From an uncultured Bacteroidales bacterium (GTDB taxonomy: Bacteria > Bacteroidota > Bacteroidia > Bacteroidales > WCHB1-69), in assembly GCA_937892025.1 (NCBI GenBank), contig CALAVA010000256.1, forward strand, positions 1 to 5,466: a stretch of DNA of 5,466 bases, in the 5' to 3' direction. Below are positions 1 through 3,693 of this stretch, piece after piece (positions within the stretch are counted from its first letter, which is position 1; the number at the start of each line of letters is the position of its first letter). Below the pieces are notes generated by a model that made no database searches, was not told where the DNA came from, and saw only the letters and a list, made by a program, of their open reading frames with translations. The position numbers were made by a program, and so were the translations under genes.

Positions 1-33
1 ATGGCCTTCACTTACGGATTCACTGGTAAATAA
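1..33 (+). CDS. possible 3' end of an upstream + strand gene (partial)
   Basis: Read from base 1, the frame gives ten codons (MAFTYGFTGK) followed by TAA at 31-33, which could be the C-terminus of a gene entering from the left. The only support is an open frame to the window edge and a terminator-like hairpin downstream at 133-177. Ten codons are too few to identify a protein, and another frame is also open to position 37. Confidence 0.22.
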   Translation: MAFTYGFTGK

Positions 34-57
34 ATAATTCTTCATGGCGCAAAATAA

Positions 58-110
58 GATTCTTCGCTTTGCTCAGAATGACAAAAAAATTTCAGAATGA
101 CAAAAAAATG
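58..110. repeat. dispersed REP-like intergenic repeat with a 19-bp tandem duplication
   Basis: Bases 58-82 carry the block GATTCTTCGCTTTGCTCAGA plus ATGAC, which I recognise as a dispersed intergenic repeat seen in many bacterial genomes; on the other strand it reads as the shadow peptide CHSEQSEES. Its right part is duplicated in tandem: 73-91 and 92-110 agree over the first 18 of 19 bases (TCAGAATGACAAAAAAAT). Such elements sit between genes and usually at chromosomal loci, so this may mark host rather than phage DNA. The recognition is from memory; the duplication is directly visible. Confidence 0.55.
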
Positions 111-132
111 AGCCCCTGGCAGATATGCGGAG

Positions 133-177
133 GCTAAAACACAAAACACTGATATGAAATGTTTTTTAGCATTTTTT
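133..177 (+). terminator. weak intrinsic terminator, + strand
   Basis: GCTAAAA (133-139) pairs with TTTTAGC (164-170), with a further CA/TG pair inside after a small bulge, and the stem is followed by ATTTTTT (171-177). The stem is AT-rich and the loop large, so it is a weak candidate. It would end transcription of whatever gene lies to the left and insulate the promoter at 241-272. Confidence 0.38.
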
Positions 178-240
178 AACGTGGTTGCAAGCAAGCCAAA
201 TCTATCCACATATTTCGGGATGGCAAAGGTAGCATATATT

Positions 241-272
241 TTTGAATCGGCCAAAAAAATGTGTTACCTTTG
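241..272 (+). promoter_or_regulatory. Bacteroidetes-type sigma-A promoter for the BRO operon
   Basis: TTTG at 241-244 is followed after 20 nt by TACCTTTG at 265-272 and then C. This matches the Bacteroidetes housekeeping consensus (TTTG, about 19-21 nt, TAnnTTTG). Transcription should start near 279, leaving a leader of about 215 nt before the first ATG at 496. No other promoter match was seen between here and the gene, so this is the likely promoter of the 496-1627 operon. Confidence 0.7.
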
Positions 273-278
273 CAACAT

Positions 279-448
279 TCAAAGTAATATAAGTGGCAGT
301 AGTGAATCTGCCCTCAACGTTGCGTGATGGCATTTTTTTATGTCCGGTAACGCTCACGATATAGGCGATTGCCCTGTGGTATCTCTGTAATGGAATATCG
401 AAGCCCTTTAGATAGACTTTGAACAACAGGTAGCAACGCCTTTTTTTT
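279..448 (+). ncRNA. structured 5' leader or small RNA upstream of the BRO-N gene
   Basis: The stretch between the promoter and the BRO-N gene has no credible ORF but many possible helices: GGCAG/CTGCC (295-299 with 308-312), TGCC..TCA/TGA..GGCA (309-316 with 325-332), CGTGA/TCACG (323-327 with 354-358), GGC/GCC (364-366 with 371-373), TATCT/AGATA (380-384 with 410-414), and a long-range CGTTGC/GCAACG (318-323 with 433-438). It ends at an eight-T run (441-448). I recall near-identical leaders, and the spurious reverse-strand peptide they encode (beginning MFKVYLKGFDIPLQRYH), in other Bacteroides-group genomes; this is memory, not a search. It may be an attenuator leader, a stand-alone small RNA, or both. 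No known riboswitch class was recognised. Confidence 0.5.
295..339 (+). terminator. attenuator-like competing hairpins in the leader
   Basis: CTGCC (308-312) can pair upstream with GGCAG (295-299), or, using TGCC and TCA (309-316), downstream with TGA and GGCA (325-332). The downstream hairpin runs straight into seven Ts (333-339) and so resembles an intrinsic terminator; the upstream one would prevent it. This is the usual shape of a terminator/antiterminator switch. Pairing was done by eye, with one C/U mismatch in the terminator stem. Confidence 0.42.
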
Positions 449-453
449 GTTGT
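423..453 (+). terminator. possible second leader terminator or T-tract hairpin
   Basis: A short GGT/GCC hairpin (429-440) precedes TTTTTTTT (441-448). An alternative stem, ACAACA (423-428) with TGTTGT (448-453), would sequester the T tract. The local stem is poor, so termination here would need the long-range GCAACG/CGTTGC pairing with 318-323. If active, readthrough would be needed to express the BRO-N gene. Confidence 0.33.
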
Positions 454-460
454 AACGGTA

Positions 461-475
461 CCCGACCGATTCGGG
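461..475 (+). other. perfect small hairpin just before the BRO-N gene
   Basis: CCCGA (461-465) and TCGGG (471-475) form a perfect GC-rich 5-bp stem around a 5-nt loop, 20 nt before the ATG at 496. It could be an operator half-site pair, an mRNA stability element or a translation-control hairpin. Only the symmetry is seen. Confidence 0.3.
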
Positions 476-495
476 CATGTTCAAAAATATCTAAT

Positions 496-1206
496 ATGTT
501 ACAACAAGAGAAGACGGCGGGAGAGACCGCAATGCAACAATTTCAGTACAACAACGCAGCCTTGCGGGTGCAAGTGATTAACAATGAGCCGTGGTTTGTT
601 GCAAAAGACGTCTGTGCCGCACTTAACATTAAGTGGAATGGCAACAGTTATACCCTCAGTCAGATTCCGGACGAATGGAAAGGGGTCCTAAAGTTTAAGA
701 CTGCCGGTGGAGAACAAGCATTTACCTGCATCACGGAGGCTGGTATGTACAAGTTAGCCTTCCGTTGTCAGAGGTCGGAGGTGGCAGACAAGTTCACTAA
801 CTGGATAGCTGGCGAGGTATTGCCGTCTATACGCAAGACGGGGCGTTACAGCGTAAGACAACAAGGACAGTATGTTGTTATTCCCAAGGAAGTTCAAATG
901 AGAGCGGAAGAGTTAGCGTATCAAAGGCCCTGCTTAGCGGGTTACAAAGAGATAATGGTTCCTATTCACGGCGTGCAACCTGTTGTATTTGAGGGTGATT
1001 TGTGGTATAACTATGCCGAGGCTATTCGTGCCCTCGGAGGCAAAAAGGTAGATTCTTCCAATCGTAAACGCAAGTACCCTCAACACTTCAAGCTTATCTA
1101 TGGCAGAAACTTCATCACAGCGGCGTTCTTCCGTCTTTTAGAAGAATACTACAACTACAGACAAGCAAAGTTAAATTTCACATCAGCGGAAGGAGGTGAA
1201 AGATGA
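496..1206 (+). CDS. BRO-N domain phage antirepressor-type protein
   Basis: The 236-aa product has a BRO family N-terminal domain at about residues 16-118: LRVQVINNEPWFVAKDVCAA near residues 23-42, then TEAGMYKLAFR (80-90), FTNWIAGEVLPSIRKTGRY (100-118). In this family the domain binds DNA and often belongs to phage antirepressors or lysogeny regulators. Residues 127-225 form a second region that is not KilAC or another C-terminal domain I recognise; it is basic around 183-193 (GGKKVDSSNRKRK) and aromatic-rich near the end. ATG 496 gives the longest form; ATG 532 (Met13) starts right before the domain, behind a purine-rich stretch, and is a credible alternative. The stop overlaps the next start (ATGA at 1203-1206). 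It is first in a three-gene operon behind the 241 promoter and structured leader, so its expression is probably attenuated. The BRO-N call is strong; the antirepressor role is inference. Confidence 0.88.
   Translation: MLQQEKTAGETAMQQFQYNNAALRVQVINNEPWFVAKDVCAALNIKWNGNSYTLSQIPDEWKGVLKFKTAGGEQAFTCITEAGMYKLAFRCQRSEVADKFTNWIAGEVLPSIRKTGRYSVRQQGQYVVIPKEVQMRAEELAYQRPCLAGYKEIMVPIHGVQPVVFEGDLWYNYAEAIRALGGKKVDSSNRKRKYPQHFKLIYGRNFITAAFFRLLEEYYNYRQAKLNFTSAEGGER
1187..1199 (+). promoter_or_regulatory. strong Shine-Dalgarno site for the 72-aa gene
   Basis: CGGAAGGAGGTGA contains the full anti-SD complement, with AGGAGG (1191-1196) six nt before ATG 1203. It lies within the last codons of the BRO-N gene. 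Bacteroidetes genes rarely use such sites, and the same 13 bases recur at 1402-1414. Confidence 0.8.
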
Positions 1207-1421
1207 AATTACACATTAAATGCAAGCACTACCGTAGCCGTGGCGAGCAAATGGAACTGATGGTGAACATAGAGGATTTGTTCGGCATGTTGGACCGTAT
1301 CAAGCCGAGCGTAATTAGCAACTATCTGTGCGGACGGATGAAACCTGCGGAAAAAGAAGCCTTACCCTTGGTGGATATATTGGGAGAAGATGAAGATAAT
1401 ACGGAAGGAGGTGAGTTATGA
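1203..1421 (+). CDS. small hypothetical phage protein, 72 aa
   Basis: Not recognised. The product is a basic N-terminus (MKLHIKCKHYRSRGEQ) followed by an amphipathic stretch (MELMVNIEDLFGMLDRIKPS) and an acidic C-terminus (DILGEDEDNTEGGEL). No signal peptide, membrane segment or Cys/His metal site is evident. Reality is supported by the perfect Shine-Dalgarno at six nt, the ATGA overlap with both neighbours and its place in a tight operon with a BRO-N gene. An internal ATG at 1251 (Met17) is possible but lacks the SD. A small accessory regulator or partner of the BRO-N protein is possible but not shown. Confidence 0.72.
   Translation: MKLHIKCKHYRSRGEQMELMVNIEDLFGMLDRIKPSVISNYLCGRMKPAEKEALPLVDILGEDEDNTEGGEL
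1402..1414 (+). promoter_or_regulatory. strong Shine-Dalgarno site for the 69-aa gene
   Basis: This is the second copy of CGGAAGGAGGTGA, with AGGAGG (1406-1411) again six nt before the start (ATG 1418), and again coding for the final EGGE residues of the upstream protein. The identical sequence and geometry argue for selected strong translation or for gene duplication of the junction. Confidence 0.8.
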
Positions 1422-1627
1422 GCTATAAGGAGCAGGATTTGAGTGCCTTGGAAGCCTATTTGAAGGAATGTATAAGTCCGAAAGAGTTGTCGGAAGTGCT
1501 GGAGAATATGCTGTGGGATTATGTCAACTATTGCCTTATCAGCAAAGAATATGCCGGCAATCAGGAGACAGCCAACGATGTTTGGACGGTGAAAGAGTTG
1601 ATAGCGGCCTTGCGGGGTTGCAAGTAG
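1418..1627 (+). CDS. small hypothetical phage protein, 69 aa
   Basis: Not recognised by family. It is acidic and probably all-helical: residues 4-50 (KEQDLSALEAYLKECISPKE, then ELSEVLENMLWDYVNYCLIS) read as two or three amphipathic helices, followed by a loop and a last helix VWTVKELIAALRGCK. There is no membrane segment. The start overlaps the upstream stop (ATGA at 1418-1421) and has a perfect SD. It is last in the operon: a small hairpin AGTAG/CTACT spans its TAG stop (1623-1636), and the terminator follows 35 nt on. The shape would suit a protein-binding accessory factor, but function is unknown. A second overlapping frame in the same region is a shadow. Confidence 0.72.
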   Translation: MSYKEQDLSALEAYLKECISPKELSEVLENMLWDYVNYCLISKEYAGNQETANDVWTVKELIAALRGCK

Positions 1628-1661
1628 CGGGCTACTACATAACAGTTTTACCTATACAAGC

Positions 1662-1694
1662 AAAAAAAGCGACCTTTTCGGGTCGCTTTTTTTT
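1662..1694. terminator. bidirectional intrinsic terminator between convergent operons
   Basis: An A tract (1662-1668), the stem GCGACC (1669-1674), loop TTTTCG, GGTCGC (1681-1686) and a T tract (1687-1694) form a symmetric GC-rich hairpin with U tracts on either strand. It ends the BRO operon on + and the head-gene operon on -. The stop codon of the 167-aa - strand gene (1693-1695) falls inside the T tract, so the mRNA ends almost at the stop. Confidence 0.9.
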
Positions 1695-2196
1695 ATTCTT
1701 TTAACACAACAGGCGTGACAGTAACAAGCTTTCGTTCCTCTACAGCGGAAGTGTCGATGATGTTGCAGACATACTCTTCTATCGAATCGACATAACGTCC
1801 GTGGTCGTGGTTTGGGATGGAGCGGGTTCGCATCCATGCGTTAGCGTTTGTCGGTGCGAAGTTCTGCATGACTGCAACCACCTTGTCGATAATGTCGAGA
1901 TATTCGACTGCTTTTAGCATGAATTCCTCCGGAACATAGTCGGCGGTGTCGGAAAACCATTGCGTAACGATATGTAGGCGGATGGTAAGGTCGGCACACT
2001 GTTTTCTATTGCCGAGGGTCTGCCAAGAGTGAGGAGTGAACTCCACAAAAACAGCCGGCAAATTGAAAGGAGTTTCCTCTTCTAAAAACGCCACCTGCTG
2101 GTTCCAGAGGTCGAAATGTTGGAAGAGTTGGTTGCCATCAGTATCGGTGATGGTCTTTAATTGCTCTACAATGTCTAAATATAATTGCTTTTTCAT
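1693..2196 (-). CDS. probable phage head-tail joining / tail terminator-like protein (Mu gp37/DUF1834-like)
   Basis: The 167-aa product begins with a helix (MKKQLYLDIVEQLKTI), then FDLWNQQVAFLEEE (28-41), a strand-like LPAVFVEF (46-53), ADLTIRLHIVTQ (68-79), a helix around 91-112, and a terminal strand pair with VDSIEEYVCNIIDTS (136-150). This alternation and the PAVFVEF motif resemble small phage proteins of the tail-terminator/DUF1834 type, which cap or complete the tail; length fits. Bacteroides-group Mu-like phages carry related proteins, as far as I recall. It starts 31 nt after the gpG-like gene and is last in the operon. There is no SD, the leader is A/T-rich as expected for the host. 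The gene is surely real; the role is a moderate inference. Confidence 0.7.
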   Translation of the reverse strand: MKKQLYLDIVEQLKTITDTDGNQLFQHFDLWNQQVAFLEEETPFNLPAVFVEFTPHSWQTLGNRKQCADLTIRLHIVTQWFSDTADYVPEEFMLKAVEYLDIIDKVVAVMQNFAPTNANAWMRTRSIPNHDHGRYVDSIEEYVCNIIDTSAVEERKLVTVTPVVLKE

Positions 2197-2227
2197 ATAT
2201 TGTTCATCTAAAAGTTAAAAAATATCT

Positions 2228-2683
2228 TCATTTTAAAATTTGGTTTAGGTTACGTTCTATTTTTTCAATGATAAGTTTATTGAGGTCATCGCTTTCGCCC
2301 ATAAACTGGCGTTTGGTGGCCTTATAGGAATAGCCCCGCACCTGCTGCCGCTTGCCTCTTACAGTGCGGTGGTGCGGCTTTACATATTGTATGCCACCCT
2401 CGTTGTGAACACGGGCATAGCCCACTTTCTCGTTGCCGGCGGCTATCACCACCTTGTTTTCACTCACTTCTGTCGGACGGATGCTGTTCATCAGGTTGCT
2501 GCTCTCTATCAAAGTGGAACCCGTCCGCTTGACGGTTCTTTTCCAACTACGACCGTTAAAGGCTTTTCTTTTGAAACTGTCCTTAAAATATTCTGTCGCC
2601 GTCTCGGCTATCACATCGGCACACTCCTTGCGAATTTCCTGTGAAACAGTTTTTAGTTTTTTTGTTAAATCGTCTGCTGTCAT
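2228..2683 (-). CDS. phage virion morphogenesis protein, Mu gpG-like
   Basis: The 151-aa product matches the phage virion morphogenesis family (Mu gpG type), whose members act in capsid assembly or tail completion. The family pattern is visible in order: an N-terminal helix, FNGRSW (42-47) with basic KRTVKRTGSTLI (48-59), SNLMNSI (62-68), VVIAAG (78-83), GYARVHNEGG (88-97), then a basic stretch and RQFMGES (125-131) before a final helix. Length is normal. It starts 16 nt after the 73-aa gene, with an A/T-rich leader (TAAAAAATAAAG). Its GC content (57% over 2341-2400, counted by hand) is far above that of the small genes before it. In Mu, gpG follows gpF directly; here three small genes and a 186-nt gap separate it from the MuF gene. 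Confidence 0.88.
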   Translation of the reverse strand: MTADDLTKKLKTVSQEIRKECADVIAETATEYFKDSFKRKAFNGRSWKRTVKRTGSTLIESSNLMNSIRPTEVSENKVVIAAGNEKVGYARVHNEGGIQYVKPHHRTVRGKRQQVRGYSYKATKRQFMGESDDLNKLIIEKIERNLNQILK

Positions 2684-2699
2684 TGTTTTTCTTTATTTT

Positions 2700-2921
2700 T
2701 TATTCTTCAAATGGTGGTAATTCTATAATGTTTTTCCTTGGCAAAACATTGGTAACAAAAGTATCTTCTATGGTTGGTTCCAAACCTTTGAATTTACAAA
2801 ATGATAGACATTGCTCAATGCTGTTAAAGTGCAACCTTTGCTCCATCGTCAATAGTTGCTCGTAGTCTAAGATTATCTCACCACTATTTTTGATAATATA
2901 AATATGTGATTTTCTATTCAT
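2700..2921 (-). CDS. small hypothetical protein, 73 aa (accessory/immunity candidate)
   Basis: Not recognised. The start MNRKSHIYIIKNSGEIILDY suggests a small beta-hairpin, followed by a helix (EQLLTMEQRLHFNSIEQCLS) and a C-terminal tail ending in PPFEE. It is mildly acidic, with no signal peptide or membrane segment. It sits 22 nt after the 91-aa gene and 16 nt before gpG in a continuous - strand operon, and it is AT-rich (28% GC over 2701-2760, counted by hand). As a small acidic protein downstream of a nuclease-tailed MuF protein it is one of three immunity candidates; it could equally be a virion accessory or moron product. Confidence 0.68.
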   Translation of the reverse strand: MNRKSHIYIIKNSGEIILDYEQLLTMEQRLHFNSIEQCLSFCKFKGLEPTIEDTFVTNVLPRKNIIELPPFEE

Positions 2922-2943
2922 GTTTTTACGCTATTTCATTTTT

Positions 2944-3219
2944 TTATATTCTTTTTATTACACCGATGTGTTTGTCGGGGTCGGTTTTAAAGGCTACCGC
3001 ATACAGGCGTTCGAGTTCGGCATCCGTGAAGTCTTCTCTATCAGTCTTAATTTTTAAGTCTTCACCTTTATTGCAGAGCACTCCGCTACAAGGCACAAGC
3101 CATAGTTCCCCATCTAACTCAAATACAAACTCACCAAACCAGCCAAAACCTTTGTAGTCTGGCATGTATTTTTCATAGTCGTAAAAGCCGTCTGGCACGC
3201 TGTCTATTTTTGTTTTCAT
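2944..3219 (-). CDS. small acidic hypothetical protein, 91 aa (immunity candidate)
   Basis: Not recognised. The product is acidic (19 Asp/Glu against 13 Lys/Arg by count) and aromatic-rich: FYDYEKYMPDYKGFGWFGEF, then FELDGELWLVP (33-43), two Cys (44 and 49), and a helical part DREDFTDAELERLYAVAF. The strand-turn-strand look of residues 26-43 suggests a compact alpha/beta fold. It starts 23 nt after the 84-aa gene behind a leader containing one copy of the 23-bp direct repeat. Immunity proteins to RNase-type toxins are often small and acidic, and encoded downstream of the toxin, so this is my first choice for such a role; that is inference only. Confidence 0.7.
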   Translation of the reverse strand: MKTKIDSVPDGFYDYEKYMPDYKGFGWFGEFVFELDGELWLVPCSGVLCNKGEDLKIKTDREDFTDAELERLYAVAFKTDPDKHIGVIKRI

Positions 3220-3224
3220 TTTTA

Positions 3225-3247
3225 TTTGTTATTTTTATTTGTTTATT
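3225..3247. repeat. 23-bp direct repeat, copy 1
   Basis: This A/T-rich block (starting TTTGTTATTTTTATTTG) is identical to 3530-3552. It spans the end of the 84-aa gene, including its stop, and the leader of the 91-aa gene. With its partner it brackets the 84-aa gene at a spacing of 305 bp. Low complexity weakens the case, but 23 identical bases are more than chance A/T richness easily gives. Confidence 0.6.
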
Positions 3248-3497
3248 CGGCATCTTGATAGAGGGCAAAAGTATTGAGGACAGCCTTTGCCAATTGCTTG
3301 CGGTCAGCAGATGGCCGTTTTTTGTTGTTTAAGACACGATTAAGTACCGAGCCAACACAATGTACCTTATAAGCGGAAAAACGGCTTAAATTGGCTTTAA
3401 AGTGGCAAAAAAGACCATTGTCGGTATCTTCTGTAAAGATATTATCAATAACCTTACGTAATCCTTTACAGTATAATGTTCGTAGAGTTGTTTCCAT
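3243..3497 (-). CDS. small basic hypothetical protein, 84 aa
   Basis: Not recognised. The product is basic (14 Lys/Arg against 8 Asp/Glu by count) and appears mostly helical: METTLRTLYCKGLRKVIDNI at the start, and AYKVHCVGSVLNRVLNNKKR followed by a charged turn and KQLAKAVLNTFALYQ at the end. Three Cys are scattered (10, 31, 47). It is the first gene after the MuF nuclease-like protein, 186 nt away, and its leader contains the second copy of the 23-bp repeat. The helical, basic look would allow nucleic-acid binding; immunity to the upstream nuclease-like domain is also possible. Bracketing by direct repeats suggests gain or loss as a unit. Confidence 0.68.
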   Translation of the reverse strand: METTLRTLYCKGLRKVIDNIFTEDTDNGLFCHFKANLSRFSAYKVHCVGSVLNRVLNNKKRPSADRKQLAKAVLNTFALYQDAE

Positions 3498-3529
3498 TTT
3501 TGTTTGTTTTTTATGTTTATTTCATTTTT

Positions 3530-3552
3530 TTTGTTATTTTTATTTGTTTATT
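3530..3552. repeat. 23-bp direct repeat, copy 2
   Basis: Identical to 3225-3247. It lies in the leader of the 84-aa gene on the - strand, while on the + strand it supplies the TTTG (-33) box of the promoter at 3543-3573. Confidence 0.6.
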
Positions 3553-3573
3553 TAAAAATTTGTTGTACTTTTG
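3543..3573 (+). promoter_or_regulatory. Bacteroidetes-type promoter for a small + strand RNA
   Basis: TTTG (3543-3546), 19 nt, then TACTTTTG (3566-3573) and C match the Bacteroidetes consensus fully, with the same design as the promoter at 241-272. It points against the head operon and has no ORF after it, only the inverted repeat that forms the RNA candidate. The start should be near 3580. A chance match in A/T-rich DNA is possible. Confidence 0.6.
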
Positions 3574-3579
3574 CATCGT

Positions 3580-3693
3580 AAAACCATTATGGAGTGCTAA
3601 AACAAAGCTCGGTGAAAGCGGTATCGGGGGGCGGTGATAAATGGTCTAAGTACGACATTCCATACCCCATAATGGTTTACCGCTTATTTTTTT
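3580..3693 (+). ncRNA. candidate small structured RNA, about 115 nt, antisense to the late operon
   Basis: The two ends pair: 3581-3592 (AAACCATTATGG) with 3667-3678 (CCATAATGGTTT) are perfectly complementary over 12 bp, and the helix extends past one A/C mismatch through 3594-3596 with 3663-3665 and, with a small bulge or loop, outwards to 3578 and 3680-3682. The stem closes a G-rich centre (GGTATCGGGGGGCGGTGATA, 3620-3639) and is followed by CGCTTATTTTTTT, a U tract (to 3693) that could end transcription. A consensus promoter lies just upstream. The tail overlaps the last codons of the MuF gene on the other strand. The - strand mRNA would form the same helix between the MuF and 84-aa genes, without a U tract. 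No known RNA family was recognised, and no reverse transcriptase or CRISPR gene is in view. Confidence 0.5.

Noticed and set aside
42..254. - strand frame of 70 codons in the left intergenic region
   Set aside because: It runs through the dispersed repeat (CHSEQSEES peptide) and the tandem duplication, and has no support as a protein.
202..426. - strand frame of 74 codons opposite the leader
   Set aside because: It is antisense to the promoter and structured leader. I recall the same peptide as a spurious annotation in related genomes; its conservation is better explained by the RNA.
1468..1704. + strand frame of 78 codons overlapping the 69-aa gene
   Set aside because: It lacks the SD and ATGA coupling and runs through the terminator hairpin.
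2756..2784. - strand promoter match (TTTG, 17 nt, TACTTTTG) inside the 73-aa gene
   Set aside because: The spacer is short for the Bacteroidetes consensus and the match lies within coding, A/T-rich DNA in the middle of an operon. It could drive gpG but support is thin.
3578..3682. Invertible promoter element (inverton)
   Set aside because: The arms enclose no promoter; the promoter lies outside at 3543-3573, and no invertase gene is visible.
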